In this document: positions 16,513-25,996 of the stretch, piece after piece
Numbering within the stretch: position 1 is the first letter of the stretch
Layout: the number at the start of each line of letters is the position of its first letter
Source of the DNA: Salipaludibacillus sp. CUR1
GTDB lineage: Bacteria; Bacillota; Bacilli; Bacillales; Salisediminibacteriaceae
Reading direction: 5' to 3'
Assembly (NCBI RefSeq): GCF_021028955.1
Contig: NZ_JAIWPE010000057.1
Location: 62,001-126,000, forward strand
DNA length: 64,000 nucleotides
Program-made: the position numbers and the translations under genes
The notes under the pieces: model-generated
The model's database searches: none
Told to the model about the DNA's origin: nothing
Seen by the model: the letters and a program-made list of their open reading frames with translations, nothing else

Positions 16513-17734
16513 TGGTAAAAGCGGTCCCTTCCCCTCTCGTACTTTTCACTTTTATTTGTCCGTTTAAATTATCTATTATCTTATAGCAGAGCATCGTCCC
16601 CATCCCTGTGCCTTGATCTTTTGTCGTGTAGAAAGGCGTGCCCAGACGTTTTATTTCTTCTTCACTCATTCCTCTTCCTGTATCACAAATAGTTATATCC
16701 ACGAGGTCTCCGTTTTTCACTGCATTAATAGCAATTTCGCCTTTTCCATCAATGGCTTCTATGCCATTTTTAAATAAATTTAAAAACACTTGCCCTAAAT
16801 CACTGGCATTCCCTCTCACGTAATAAGGGCTGTCTATACAGTTAGTAATTGTTGTGCCGTTCATTAAAGCGTATGGTTCCACTACATCGGCAGTATTTTT
16901 TATTATTTCTCTGACATCAATTTCCGTGTCGTTTTTCTTTTCTGATTTTGCCAGCGATAAGTAATCAGTAATTATTTTCTCTGCTCTCTCCAATTCAGAA
17001 TCCATTAATTTCAGAGAACTTTTTTGCTTGTCTGTTAAGTTCTCTTCGTTTTTAAGGATATGTACAAAACCTTTAACAACAGTTAACGGATTTCTTATTT
17101 CATGGGCTACCGATGCAGCCATCTCACCAATAAGCCTGACTCTTTCGGTCTGCTGGAGAGCAATTTTGTTTTGCTCTTTCTCCTTTAAAGTCTCTATTAT
17201 AAAAACCACGAGAATAATCGTCACAAGGTGGGATAGCATAAAATAAGCAAAAAACCCGGGGAGTACGTCTCTCTCCATAAAGAAATAGATCCCCGTCAAA
17301 ATTAATACGTTATTCAATAAAGTAAGACAAACACTGATTTTAATACGTTCTTTAAGCATTGCCTCCTTAAATCTGTTAAGAAAAAAGATAATAGCGGCGC
17401 TTCCCAGCATATAAGAAACAAGGACAATGAAAAAACCTTCGTCCAGACCGATGAATAGTCTGTAGATTATTAAAACAGCGGTAGCCGCCATCCCCATCTT
17501 CAATCCTCCGTAAAAGAAGGCGAGGAGCCACGGAATCGTGCGCAAATCAAAGATATAGCCCGTTTCAAGCTCTAAAGGATAACTCATCGACATAATAATT
17601 GCCAGACAGCAAAGCAGACCGAAAACGACTGACTGCTCCTTAAAGAAATCCCTTTTATATAAATAAGCAAAATAAACAAATACCGGCACTAAAACGACAA
17701 GTAAAGAGAATAAATAATTATCAAAACTAAACAT
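16481..17734 (-). CDS. KinB-like membrane histidine kinase
   Basis: 417 residues. Six hydrophobic segments fill residues 7-181, followed by a short linker, HisKA with ASVAHEIRNPLTVVKGF (His211) and HATPase_c (NLFKNGIEAI, ICDTGRGM, GTGMGTMLCYKI). This many-helix sensor without an extracellular domain, plus the HEIRNPLT box, is typical of Bacillus sporulation kinase KinB and its relatives, which feed the Spo0F-Spo0B-Spo0A phosphorelay. No response regulator is adjacent, as expected for phosphorelay kinases. The specific sporulation role is inference. Confidence 0.8.
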   Translation of the reverse strand: MFSFDNYLFSLLVVLVPVFVYFAYLYKRDFFKEQSVVFGLLCCLAIIMSMSYPLELETGYIFDLRTIPWLLAFFYGGLKMGMAATAVLIIYRLFIGLDEGFFIVLVSYMLGSAAIIFFLNRFKEAMLKERIKISVCLTLLNNVLILTGIYFFMERDVLPGFFAYFMLSHLVTIILVVFIIETLKEKEQNKIALQQTERVRLIGEMAASVAHEIRNPLTVVKGFVHILKNEENLTDKQKSSLKLMDSELERAEKIITDYLSLAKSEKKNDTEIDVREIIKNTADVVEPYALMNGTTITNCIDSPYYVRGNASDLGQVFLNLFKNGIEAIDGKGEIAINAVKNGDLVDITICDTGRGMSEEEIKRLGTPFYTTKDQGTGMGTMLCYKIIDNLNGQIKVKSTRGEGTAFTISLPLCKKQK

Positions 17735-17833
17735 ATCACACAGTCCTCTGCAACAATTTGTTCTTTCATTTTAGCACAGGAAACTGCATGTTCTTCACAA
17801 ACTATTAACAACTTCTTAATTAAATTTTTCCTT

Positions 17834-18739
17834 TTAAACTAGTTTATTCACATAAATTTCTGCTATTGCGTCATGACGATGGATAGATTCTTCATTTCTG
17901 CACTGAATTTTAAAAGCATTAATATTATCATTTTCATATAAATCTGCCGCTACGAGCCTGGTCAAGTCTTCTACAAATCTTGGATTTTCATAAGCTGTTT
18001 CTGTAACAGATTTTTCGTCAGGTCTTTTCAATACCGGATATAGCAGCGAGCTGGCATTTGATTCTGCCGCATCCAGTAACATCGTTTTCCAATCACCATT
18101 ATTAAGAAAAGGATCAGCAAACACTGCTTCGATGGTGACATATCCTCTTTGATTATGGGCACTGTATTCACTTATTTCTTTTGAACACGGGCACAAAGTC
18201 GTGACTGCAGCAGTTTGGCGCACAGTGAATTCTATTTCTTCATTCTTATTATAAGAAAGGTTAATCCCGCAGTCTGCATGTATCATGCCTGTTTTTTCAA
18301 GGACCGGACTATTTCTTTCAAAAAACCAGGGGAAAGATATATCAATGTAAGCTGAAAATTGTTCCATTTTTTCACATAACTCTTTTGAAAAGTAATACAG
18401 GTTTTCAAAGGTCACCTCAAATCCCCCTTTGTTAAAGTGATTAAGCAACTCAGTAATCCTGCTCATATTAATTCCTTTTTTCTGCTGGTTTAATGAGGTG
18501 GTTAAAGAAAACTCGCCTATTGCGGTCTGTTCAACTGGCTCATATTCAGAATGAACAGTGACCGGATGCTTTACTCTTGAGATTCCCACAGCATCAAGCG
18601 GGAATAAAAAATCATTATTCGTATTCTGCAGATCGGACATTTTATTTTTAATTTTTGGTTTTGTACCTTCAATTGGCGGAATTGAACCAAAACGAACGTG
18701 CCTCTCCCGTTTAGAAGGCAAAGAATAATTTTGTTTCAT
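17834..18739 (-). CDS. folE2: GTP cyclohydrolase IB (zinc-independent)
   Basis: A 301-residue FolE2/MptA-type enzyme. It converts GTP to 7,8-dihydroneopterin triphosphate, the first step of folate synthesis, using Mn/Fe rather than Zn, so it backs up FolE when zinc is short. Conserved features are VGISRVKHPV, the metal-site TTLCPCSKEIS (Cys183, Cys185), SAHNQRGYVTIEA and the C-terminal NEESIHRHDAIAEI. In B. subtilis folE2 is repressed by Zur. Here a near-consensus Zur box (18761-18775) lies just downstream of a good promoter (TTGATT-N17-TACACT). Confidence 0.94.
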   Translation of the reverse strand: MKQNYSLPSKRERHVRFGSIPPIEGTKPKIKNKMSDLQNTNNDFLFPLDAVGISRVKHPVTVHSEYEPVEQTAIGEFSLTTSLNQQKKGINMSRITELLNHFNKGGFEVTFENLYYFSKELCEKMEQFSAYIDISFPWFFERNSPVLEKTGMIHADCGINLSYNKNEEIEFTVRQTAAVTTLCPCSKEISEYSAHNQRGYVTIEAVFADPFLNNGDWKTMLLDAAESNASSLLYPVLKRPDEKSVTETAYENPRFVEDLTRLVAADLYENDNINAFKIQCRNEESIHRHDAIAEIYVNKLV

Positions 18740-18760
18740 AAGTCTACCTCACTTTATAAA

Positions 18761-18775
18761 TAGTAATAGTTACGA
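18761..18775. promoter_or_regulatory. Zur box at the folE2 promoter
   Basis: TAGTAATAGTTACGA matches the Zur consensus TCGTAATNATTACGA at 12 of 14 fixed positions. The folE2 -35 (18816-18821) and -10 (18793-18798) lie upstream on the minus strand, putting the box at about +11 to +25. Confidence 0.8.
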
Positions 18776-18848
18776 TTTAACCGCATATTAGTAGTGTAAT
18801 TACTCACAGTTATGAAATCAACTCTTAAACTCCTTCCTTCGCAAAGAT

Positions 18849-18895
18849 TTGACAGATAATAGTTACAAGCATTACCCTAATCGTAATGATTACGA
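18849..18895 (+). promoter_or_regulatory. Promoter and perfect Zur box of the flavoprotein/permease operon
   Basis: TCGTAATGATTACGA at 18881-18895 is a perfect match to the Bacillus Zur operator. It lies directly downstream of TTGACA (18849-18854), an 18-base spacer and TACCCT, so Zur bound with zinc would block this promoter. Confidence 0.88.
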
Positions 18896-18930
18896 TTTTT
18901 ATAATTGACTAATTTAAAGGGGTTTTAAAA

Positions 18931-20070
18931 ATGAATTCAGCACATAATCATAGGTACTCTTCTGTAATAATAGTTGGGGCTGGTCCCGCCGGCATTGGAT
19001 TGGGTGCTCTGTTTAAACAATTAGGACTGGATAATTTCATTATTCTAGATCGTCATGATGTCGGGAGTACGTTTAAAAAGTGGCCAAAAGAAATGAAGCT
19101 TCTTACGCCTTCTTTTCCGGGCCACGGTTTTGGGTTACTTGATTTAAATGCTGTGGTACCTTCAACTTCTCCAGGGTATGCTTATGCTTCAGAGCATCTG
19201 ACCGGCAACCAGTACGCTGATTATTTAAAAAGAATTGCTTCCCACTTTCGCCTTCCTTTAGAAAAAGGAGTAGAAGTAAACAAAATTGATAAAGAAAAAA
19301 AAGGGTTTACTTTACACACAAATCAAAAAACATATTCTAGTGACTTTGTGGTGTGGGCTGGAGGTGAATTCCAATATCCCGACCTTTCTTCATTTACAGG
19401 GAGCGAAAATTGTCAGCATACGAGTCATGTCCACACCTGGTCTTCATACAGACAAAGTCATTATTACATAATTGGGGGATATGAAAGTGGTATGGATGCG
19501 GCTTTTCATCTAACCAAACAAGGGAACCAGGTAACTGTTCTATCCAAAGGAGCGCCCTGGCAAGATGATGATCCCGACCCAAGTGTGTCTTTATCTCCTT
19601 TTACGAGTCAAAGACTTAACGATTTGGATCCAGATTCTAAAACACGGCTTAAACTTAAGGATAATGCTGAAGTATTTAAAGTGGAAATTGCAGATAGTGG
19701 ATACCTTATTCATCTCTCTTCAGGTGATACTCTTTTTTCCGAGACCAAACCTTTTATAGCCACTGGTTTTAAAAGCAGCCTGACCCGGGTTTTTGAACAC
19801 TTTTTCTGGGAAGAGAACGGCGATATCCGTTTAACGGATAAAGATGAATCAACTGTTTCACAGGGCTTATTTCTTTCCGGCCCTCAGGTAAAACATGAAG
19901 ATGTCATTTTTTGCTTCATTTATAAATTCAGGCAGCGCTTTGCTGTTATTGCTCAAGAAATTTGTACACGTTTAGGAATAGAACCCCGTGAATCAGTTCT
20001 TGAATTATACAGGCAGTCAAATATGTATTTAGAAGATTTAACGTGTTGCGACAACAGCTGTGAGTGCTGA
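18931..20070 (+). CDS. CzcO-like FAD/NAD(P) flavoprotein, Zur-controlled, Cys-rich tail
   Basis: A 379-residue flavin-monooxygenase-like protein. The FAD motif is VIIVGAGPAGIGLG (residues 12-25), and a second nucleotide motif, IIGGYESGMDAAFH, is near 180-193. WAGGEFQYP and ATGF, typical of this superfamily (COG2072), are present. The protein ends in CCDNSCEC (372-379), four cysteines in eight residues, unusual for the family and suggestive of metal or thiol chemistry. The GTG/ATG start of the permease gene overlaps or follows the stop by a few bases, so the two are translationally coupled. A perfect Zur box precedes the gene, so expression is expected on zinc starvation. The reaction is unknown. 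Confidence 0.78.
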   Translation: MNSAHNHRYSSVIIVGAGPAGIGLGALFKQLGLDNFIILDRHDVGSTFKKWPKEMKLLTPSFPGHGFGLLDLNAVVPSTSPGYAYASEHLTGNQYADYLKRIASHFRLPLEKGVEVNKIDKEKKGFTLHTNQKTYSSDFVVWAGGEFQYPDLSSFTGSENCQHTSHVHTWSSYRQSHYYIIGGYESGMDAAFHLTKQGNQVTVLSKGAPWQDDDPDPSVSLSPFTSQRLNDLDPDSKTRLKLKDNAEVFKVEIADSGYLIHLSSGDTLFSETKPFIATGFKSSLTRVFEHFFWEENGDIRLTDKDESTVSQGLFLSGPQVKHEDVIFCFIYKFRQRFAVIAQEICTRLGIEPRESVLELYRQSNMYLEDLTCCDNSCEC

Positions 20071-21224
20071 CGGTCATGGAGAAAATAACTTCTATACACT
20101 GCTCTTCTGAGAGCTCTTCTCGTCTGAGCAACCCTTTCATGTCTATCTTTGTGATTTTAATTATTATTTTAATTTATGGGATTCCTGTTTTTTTAGCTTA
20201 TAAGTTTGCTTCCTATACAGACCCATTAGTAAATACACATTTTATTGAACCTTTAAGGGTGTTTTTTTCCGGCACACCTTCTTTATTACAAGCTTTTTTA
20301 TTTGGGGATTTCGGCGTTCTTTCATTAGGATCTTTTTCATTCATTTGGGCTTTTCCTGTTGTATTACTGGTAGGGGTGAGTATAGCCGTTACAGAAGATA
20401 TCCGGCTTCAAAGAAGGCTTATTTTCCATAGTGAACCTCTGCTTCATAAACTGGGTTTATCGGGAAGAGATTTCATACCTGTTTTATCTGGTTATGGCTG
20501 CAATGTCGTAGCTGTCATGCAGACAAACGGGTGTCAATCTTGCACTCAAAAACAATGTGTGTCAATGATTACCTTTGGATCAGCTTGCAGTTACCAAATT
20601 GGAGCCACTTTATCAATTTTTAATACAGCCAACGCACCTTGGCTATTCCTCCCATATTTGTTATTGCTTTTTATTGCAGGATCCATCCATACTCGTGTGT
20701 GGTACGGAAAAGAGGGAGCTGATCCGGTATTTTTCCAGGAACATGTCCCCCTCAAGAAACCTGATTGGAAAAAAATATTAATAAAAGTTAATGGGATGTT
20801 GTCTCAGTTCTTTTATCAAGCAATGCCTATATTTTTAATTATTTGTTTTGCCGCATTTTTAATGGACGAATTATCTGTTACTCAGTATTTGGTTTCTTTA
20901 TTACAGCCATTATTAACGTTGCTTTCTCTGCCTGCAGAAGCAGCAACCGGTATAGCTTTTTCAATTATAAGAAAAGATGGCATCCTTTTACTGAATGAAG
21001 GAGGCGGAGCTGCCCTTGCCACATTTACAACTGTAGAAACTTTTGTTCTTGTGTATTTAGCTTCCACCTTATCCGGCTGCCTTGTAACCTTATGGACAAT
21101 TACTAAAAAAGGTGGTATTAAATTTGCTGCTGCACTTACCTTTAAACAGTCACTTACCTCCATCCTTTCAGCAGGTTTATTGCTTGTTGTTTTAAAAGGC
21201 ATACTGGTTCTTTTAGCGGAGTAA
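20064..21224 (+). CDS. FeoB-like membrane permease without GTPase domain, Zur-controlled
   Basis: 386 residues (GTG 20064; ATG 20076 is an alternative). It corresponds to the membrane part of FeoB: two Gate/nucleoside-recognition repeats with GLSGRDFIPVLSGYGCNVVA, close to the FeoB G-x-G-C-N-V-P-A motif, and later LPAEAATGIAFSIIRKDGI. The N-terminal G-protein domain is missing altogether. The segment between helices carries extra cysteines, CQSCTQKQC (157-165), plus Cys146 and Cys175. FeoB moves Fe2+; the Zur box upstream suggests this one moves Zn2+ or serves zinc homeostasis. It is coupled to the flavoprotein gene. Zinc as substrate is inference. Confidence 0.78.
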   Translation: MLTVMEKITSIHCSSESSSRLSNPFMSIFVILIIILIYGIPVFLAYKFASYTDPLVNTHFIEPLRVFFSGTPSLLQAFLFGDFGVLSLGSFSFIWAFPVVLLVGVSIAVTEDIRLQRRLIFHSEPLLHKLGLSGRDFIPVLSGYGCNVVAVMQTNGCQSCTQKQCVSMITFGSACSYQIGATLSIFNTANAPWLFLPYLLLLFIAGSIHTRVWYGKEGADPVFFQEHVPLKKPDWKKILIKVNGMLSQFFYQAMPIFLIICFAAFLMDELSVTQYLVSLLQPLLTLLSLPAEAATGIAFSIIRKDGILLLNEGGGAALATFTTVETFVLVYLASTLSGCLVTLWTITKKGGIKFAAALTFKQSLTSILSAGLLLVVLKGILVLLAE

Positions 21225-21254
21225 TAGATACCAGAAAATTAATCTTAAAATTAG

Positions 21255-21302
21255 AAAATCTATAGCTTACCGCCAAGTTTTGGCGAAAGCTATAGATTTT
21301 TT
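21255..21302. terminator. Bidirectional terminator after the FeoB-like gene
   Basis: AAAATCTATAGCTT and AAGCTATAGATTTT form a 14-bp perfect stem, with an inner CGCCAA/TTGGCG hairpin, then TT. It separates this operon from ssrA on the other strand. Confidence 0.9.
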
Positions 21303-21469
21303 ATACTTAATTCCGTATTAAACTTGTGTAGATCATATTGGTACACCCAGACTCCTCCTGAAAAAAAAGAAAGGATTACGTAAATAGATCCTTGTGCCTC
21401 TCCACGTCAAAAAGAGAAGCTGAAGGTAATATAACAATAATTTTAAGGAGCTAGATAATTTTAAAATAA

Positions 21470-21496
21470 AAAAACCACCATATACGTATGTATGGT
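21470..21496 (-). terminator. Terminator of ssrA
   Basis: CCACCATA...TATGGTGG hairpin overlapping the CCA end of tmRNA, followed by T7 on the minus strand. Confidence 0.85.
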
Positions 21497-21860
21497 GGAG
21501 ACGGTGGGAATCGAACCCACGTCCAGAGATAACGCAACTTAAGCTTCTACGAGCGTAGTCAGTTTATTAGTGTTTCGCCGTCACTTCAGCCAACTAACAG
21601 GCTTCCGTGCGGCTAACCTGATTAATCTCTTCCTATTGTCCTCAGGTGGAGAACTCTAGGCGTATCCCACTTAGAGTGAGTCCCTGATCCTTCACATGGG
21701 CGATGAAGGGAGGAACCGCTAGCAGGGTTTTTACGCCGCTGCTAAAGCGAAATCGTTATCTTGTTTGCCAACTATAGGCGATGGGCGTTTTATACGAGGA
21801 CACCCAGCTCGACTCGCGACTTAAGCACGACCTATCCCTGTCGAATCCAGAACGTCCCCA
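21493..21860 (-). ncRNA. ssrA: tmRNA
   Basis: 368 nt. The 5' end GGGGACGUUCUGGAUUCGACAG and the 3' end GGGUUCGAUUCCCACCGUCUCCACCA build the tRNA-Ala-like domain; CCA is encoded. The tag-reading frame follows the resume site with GGC-AAA-CAA-GAT-AAC-GAT and ends GCA-GCG-GCG-TAA, giving the degradation tag (A)GKQDNDFALAAA. It rescues stalled ribosomes together with SmpB, whose gene lies just upstream on the same strand. Confidence 0.97.
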
Positions 21861-21919
21861 AGAGATAAGAGAACATTAAGGATAGATCTTATATACACTT
21901 TTCCTTAACGACAAATACT

Positions 21920-21947
21920 ATTATAACATATCAGAGCTCCCAGTCAA
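21920..21947 (-). promoter_or_regulatory. SigA-type promoter of ssrA
   Basis: TTGACT (21942-21947), a 16-base spacer and TATAAT (21920-21925). The mature 5' end is about 50 bases further on, implying a trimmed precursor. Confidence 0.8.
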
Positions 21948-21966
21948 ATGGAAAGCTTCATATCTG

Positions 21967-22434
21967 TTAACGTCCCAGCTGCTGGTCTTTAAAGGCTCTC
22001 TGGATTTCTCTTTTTGCATCCTTCCGCTTCAGATCCTCACGCTTATCATGTTTCTTTTTCCCTTTACCGAGGCCGATTAAAACTTTTGCAACCCCGTTTT
22101 TAATATAAATTTTCAGCGGAACGAGGGTGTACCCTTTTTGCTGGGTCATTCCGATGAGCTGATTAATCTGCTTGCGATGAAGCAAGAGTTTTCGCGTCCT
22201 TACAGGATCGTGGTTATACCGGTTCCCCTGTTCGTAAGGGCTGATATGCAGATTGTGCAGCCAGACCTCTCCCTGGGAAACACGCGCAAACGAGTCTTTT
22301 AAATTGACTCTCCGGTTACGGACTGATTTAATTTCTGTTCCTGTTAAAACCATTCCAGCTTCGTATGTGTCCTCAATATGAAAATCGTGGCGCGCTTTCT
22401 TATTTTGTGCGATTTGTTTTCCTTCTGTAGCCAT
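21967..22434 (-). CDS. smpB: SsrA-binding protein SmpB
   Basis: 155 residues, usual length. [27 protein letters not shown] at the N-terminus is the OB-fold signature; [25 protein letters not shown] and a basic C-terminal tail ([24 protein letters not shown]), which enters the decoding centre, are also present. It brings tmRNA to stalled ribosomes. It sits between rnr and ssrA, the conserved Bacillus order. Confidence 0.97.
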   Translation of the reverse strand: MATEGKQIAQNKKARHDFHIEDTYEAGMVLTGTEIKSVRNRRVNLKDSFARVSQGEVWLHNLHISPYEQGNRYNHDPVRTRKLLLHRKQINQLIGMTQQKGYTLVPLKIYIKNGVAKVLIGLGKGKKKHDKREDLKRKDAKREIQRAFKDQQLGR

Positions 22435-22529
22435 GATTCCTGCATCCTTTCCATCTGCCTCATTATCTAATCATACCAAAATTCGGATAGAGCTTCAATT
22501 TGTTTAATCGTGAATAGATGCGGTGCGGG

Positions 22530-22690
22530 TTTCGCTGATAGGAGTTCCTTTTTCGCTGATTGAACGTGATTTTCGCTGATAGGATACTCAGTTTCGCTGA
22601 TTGATCTCAATTTCCGCTGATTGAACACTCAGTTTCGCTGATTGATGTCATTTTTCGCTGATAGAAGCTTCATTTTCGCCGATAAAACCT
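22530..22690. repeat. Phased TTTCGCTGAT repeat array (8 units)
   Basis: Eight copies of TTTCGCTGAT(A/T)GA or close variants start at 22530, 22551, 22571, 22592, 22611, 22633, 22653 and 22674. The spacing is 19-22 bases, mean about 20.6, close to two helical turns. The units vary only slightly (CCGC in unit 5, CGCCG in unit 8), while the spacers between them are unrelated. The array fills the rnr-smpB gap. Confidence 0.9.
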
Positions 22691-22738
22691 CACGCCCCGC
22701 TCTTTAACTTCATATTAACCCCCTATCCAGCAAAAATT

Positions 22739-22766
22739 CAAAAGCCCACCCGCACGGGATGAGCTT
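22739..22766 (-). terminator. Terminator of rnr
   Basis: AGCTCATCCCG-TG-CGGGTGGGCTTTT on the minus strand is a hairpin with one bulge and a T tail. Confidence 0.65.
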
Positions 22767-22774
22767 CGGTTACT

Positions 22775-25108
22775 CTATTTCTTCTTCTTTTTCCCTTTTA
22801 AGCGTTTATTTTTTGGCACATTTTCATAAAACGCTTTTTTCTTGCGCTTTTTGCCCTTGTCTCCGGATTTTTTATCCTGTTTTTTGTCACCCAGGCTGAG
22901 GCCTTCCGTTTTCTTACCGCGTTTTTTGCGGTTGCCGCCTTCAATCACCCGCGGAGCCTCTTTCTTTCTCTGTTTACGCGGTTTCATACCGACGACTTCA
23001 AAGTCAATGATACGTTCTTCAACGTTAACATTTGTCACGCGAACTTCAATTTCATCACCGATGCGGAAGACATTCCCTGTCCTCTCACCAATCATGGCAT
23101 AGTGTTTTTCATCATAATGGTAATAGTCGTCTGTCAGATAGCTGACGTGCACGAGACCTTCGATCGTATTCGGCAATTCCACGAACAGACCAAAGTTTGT
23201 CACACCGCTGATAATCCCTTCGTATTCCTGGCCGACTTTATCTTCCATATACTGAACTTTTTTCATTTCGTCTGTTTCACGCTCGGCTTCTTCAGCCCGT
23301 CGTTCCATTTCAGATGAATGGCGTGTAATATCAGGAAGCTTCTCATTCCATTCTTCGATCAGTTTTTCTGTCGGCTTCCCTTCAATTAAATACGCACGGA
23401 TTAATCTGTGAACAATAAGGTCAGGATAACGGCGGATCGGTGACGTGAAATGGGTATAGAAGTCCGCCGATAAACCGAAGTGCCCGATATTTTCAGGATC
23501 GTATTTCGCCTGCTTCATGGACCTGAGCATGACTGTGCTGATGACCGCTTCTTCAGGCTCTCCTTTGACTTCTTCAAGCAGCTCCTGCAAGGCGCGTGGA
23601 TGAACAGTGTTAGATGTCCCTTTTACTACATATCCGAAATTTGTTATAAATTCAAGAAACTGATTCAGTTTCTCTTCGTCCGGGTCCTCATGAATACGGT
23701 AAACGAACGGTACTTTCATCCAGTGGAAATGTTCAGCTACCGTTTCGTTCGCTGCAAGCATAAATTCCTCAATGAGCTTTTCGGCGACTGTACGCTCACG
23801 GATCACGACATCTGTTGGGTTGCCCTCTTCGTCCACTTTCACGCCTGCTTCTTTAAAGTCAAAGTCAATCGCTCCTCGGGCAAAACGTTTCCTGCGCAGG
23901 ATTTCAGCCAGATCTTCCATATCTTTAAAAAACGGAATAAGAGGTTCATAACGTTTTTTAACATCGTCGTCTTCATCCAGCAAAATTTTCCTTACATCTG
24001 TATAAGTCATTCTTTCGTTTGTACGGATAACACTTTGGTAAATATCGTGGTTGACGACCTCGCCCTTTGGTGTAATTTCCATATCGCACGATAAGGTCAG
24101 CCTGTCAACTTGCGGATTGAGTGAGCAAATCCCGTTTGACAGCCTGTGCGGGATCATCGGGATCACCCTGTCCACTAAATAACAGCTCGTCGCCCTCTCG
24201 AAAGCTTCTTCGTCAATAGGCGATCCTTCTTTGACGTAATGGGAAACATCTGCGATATGGACTCCGAGAAGGTAATTACCGTTTTCCAGTCTTTTTACCT
24301 GAACGGCATCATCCAGATCTTTTGCATCTGCCCCGTCAATGGTTACAATTGTTTCATCACGCAAGTCCCGGCGCCCTTCTAACTCGTCAGAAGCGATCTC
24401 ATCAGGCACACTGTTTGCCTGCTCAATGACTTCGTCAGAAAATTCGCCCGGCAGTCCGTGTTTATGGATGACAGCAAGAATGTCCACTCCAGGGTCGTTT
24501 TTGTGGCCAAGCACTTTCGTCACATGCCCTTCAGCGCTCATGCGCCCCTCGGGATATTTCGTAATTTCAACGAGGACTTTATGGCCGTCTACTGCCCCTA
24601 ATTCCTTGCCTTTAGGGATAAAAATATCAGCAGGAATCCTTTTATCATCAGAGACCACAAATCCGTAATACTTATCATCTACGTAAGTACCTACTGTCTG
24701 GGTTATCCCGCGCTTTAAAATTCGGATTATTGTCCCTTCTGGCCGGGCCCCGCTCGAATCCCTCTGCAGGCGAACAAGCACTTTATCTTTATTCATGGCA
24801 CTGTTCATATCAGAACCTGCTACATAAACATCATCCATGCCTTCTTCCGTTTTTACAAAGGCAAAGCCTTTCGGATGCATGATAACTTCTCCGCGGATCA
24901 AGTCCATTTTCTCCGGAAGTCCATACCGGTTTGTACGGGTACGAACGACATCGCCGTCTTCTTCTAGTTCATTCAGTATTTTGACAAATTGTTTGAATTG
25001 ACTTGAATCCTCCAGCCCGAATGCTTCTTCCATCTCTTTAATAGAAAGAGGCTTGTCAGCTTCGTCCTTCATATAATGAAGAATTCTGTCTTTAGTTGCG
25101 TCTGTCAT
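22775..25108 (-). CDS. rnr: Ribonuclease R
   Basis: A 777-residue 3'-5' exoribonuclease that degrades structured RNA and takes part in tmRNA-linked quality control. Domains in order: N-terminal winged helix (about 5-70), two cold-shock OB folds (70-230), the RNB catalytic domain (245-580) with [14 protein letters not shown] and its metal-binding aspartates, an S1 domain (625-710; [21 protein letters not shown]), and a very lysine-rich tail ending KKKKK. The ATG at 25108 is chosen because AAAGGAGATATAG lies just before it; the longer frame to 25144 runs through that site. smpB and ssrA follow, as in B. subtilis. Confidence 0.96.
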   Translation of the reverse strand: MTDATKDRILHYMKDEADKPLSIKEMEEAFGLEDSSQFKQFVKILNELEEDGDVVRTRTNRYGLPEKMDLIRGEVIMHPKGFAFVKTEEGMDDVYVAGSDMNSAMNKDKVLVRLQRDSSGARPEGTIIRILKRGITQTVGTYVDDKYYGFVVSDDKRIPADIFIPKGKELGAVDGHKVLVEITKYPEGRMSAEGHVTKVLGHKNDPGVDILAVIHKHGLPGEFSDEVIEQANSVPDEIASDELEGRRDLRDETIVTIDGADAKDLDDAVQVKRLENGNYLLGVHIADVSHYVKEGSPIDEEAFERATSCYLVDRVIPMIPHRLSNGICSLNPQVDRLTLSCDMEITPKGEVVNHDIYQSVIRTNERMTYTDVRKILLDEDDDVKKRYEPLIPFFKDMEDLAEILRRKRFARGAIDFDFKEAGVKVDEEGNPTDVVIRERTVAEKLIEEFMLAANETVAEHFHWMKVPFVYRIHEDPDEEKLNQFLEFITNFGYVVKGTSNTVHPRALQELLEEVKGEPEEAVISTVMLRSMKQAKYDPENIGHFGLSADFYTHFTSPIRRYPDLIVHRLIRAYLIEGKPTEKLIEEWNEKLPDITRHSSEMERRAEEAERETDEMKKVQYMEDKVGQEYEGIISGVTNFGLFVELPNTIEGLVHVSYLTDDYYHYDEKHYAMIGERTGNVFRIGDEIEVRVTNVNVEERIIDFEVVGMKPRKQRKKEAPRVIEGGNRKKRGKKTEGLSLGDKKQDKKSGDKGKKRKKKAFYENVPKNKRLKGKKKKK

Positions 25109-25169
25109 TGTATCTATATCTCCTTTCATTGCGGGAAGCAGCATGCCGGATAAGGGCGCGGGCGTCTAA

Positions 25170-25919
25170 TTAATCTTCCCAGTCCAGATCCTCTAAAAAG
25201 GCATATACGTCCTCATGCAGCTGATCCCGTTCTTTGTCCAGCGTTATGACGTGTCCTGATTCCTCGTACCATTTAAGCTTTTTTTGATCTGTTTCTACAT
25301 TATCATGAATCATATTTGCACTGTCGGTATTAATCATTTCATCATGGCGGGCTTGTACGACAAAAGTAGGGGTATAAATCATATCAAGGTTGTCTCTTAC
25401 TTCCTTATTAAGTTCCTGTAATGATTTTAAAGTGTTCATCGGCGTCTCTTTAAATTTAGCCATTTCATCTTTAATTTCTCCCTCATCTTTGCCTTCCCAC
25501 TGTTTATATTTTTTAGCATATTCCAGGACACCCTGATACATTGTTTCTTCACTCTTTATATACATTGGTGCACACATAGGGATAATTCCCTTCACAGGTA
25601 GTGTGTACCCGAGTTTCAAGGAAAATACACCCCCTAAGGATAAACCTGCCACAGCAATTTTATCGTGGCCCATCTCTTTCAGATGCTGGTAGCCAGCCTG
25701 CACGTCCTCCCACCAGTCTTCCGGCCCGGTGTGGACTAGTTCCTCCGGCGGAACTCCGTGTCCTTTCATATGCGGAGCGTGTGAGGTATACCCTCTTTTT
25801 TCAAGGTATCTCCCCAGCATGCGTACATCGGCAGAGTTACCTGTAAATCCGTGCAAGAGCAGCACGGCCCGCTCCCCTCCTTCAAAGGTAAATGGCTTTG
25901 GCTGTGCAACTTTCATCAT
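25170..25919 (-). CDS. est: Carboxylesterase (Est30/YvaK type)
   Basis: About 249 residues, closely matching the Bacillus/Geobacillus Est30 carboxylesterase along its whole length. Features are the oxyanion [17 protein letters not shown], the nucleophile elbow GLSLGG with its serine near 94, the acid in [12 protein letters not shown] and the histidine in ESGHVITLD. It hydrolyses short-chain esters; the natural substrate is unclear. It lies in the conserved secG-est-rnr group. The first codons are ambiguous (TTG 25925 or ATG 25919/25916). Confidence 0.93.
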   Translation of the reverse strand: MMKVAQPKPFTFEGGERAVLLLHGFTGNSADVRMLGRYLEKRGYTSHAPHMKGHGVPPEELVHTGPEDWWEDVQAGYQHLKEMGHDKIAVAGLSLGGVFSLKLGYTLPVKGIIPMCAPMYIKSEETMYQGVLEYAKKYKQWEGKDEGEIKDEMAKFKETPMNTLKSLQELNKEVRDNLDMIYTPTFVVQARHDEMINTDSANMIHDNVETDQKKLKWYEESGHVITLDKERDQLHEDVYAFLEDLDWED

Positions 25920-25996
25920 TATCAAACATTCCTTTCATGTTGTTACTGTTGTCATTAAATAAGTTTCCAGGAAGGAACCTCGGCTGTGTTGATTCG

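Noticed and set aside
22530-22690. CRISPR array interpretation of the TTTCGCTGAT repeats
   Set aside because: Units and spacers are about 10 bases each, far too short, and no cas gene is nearby.
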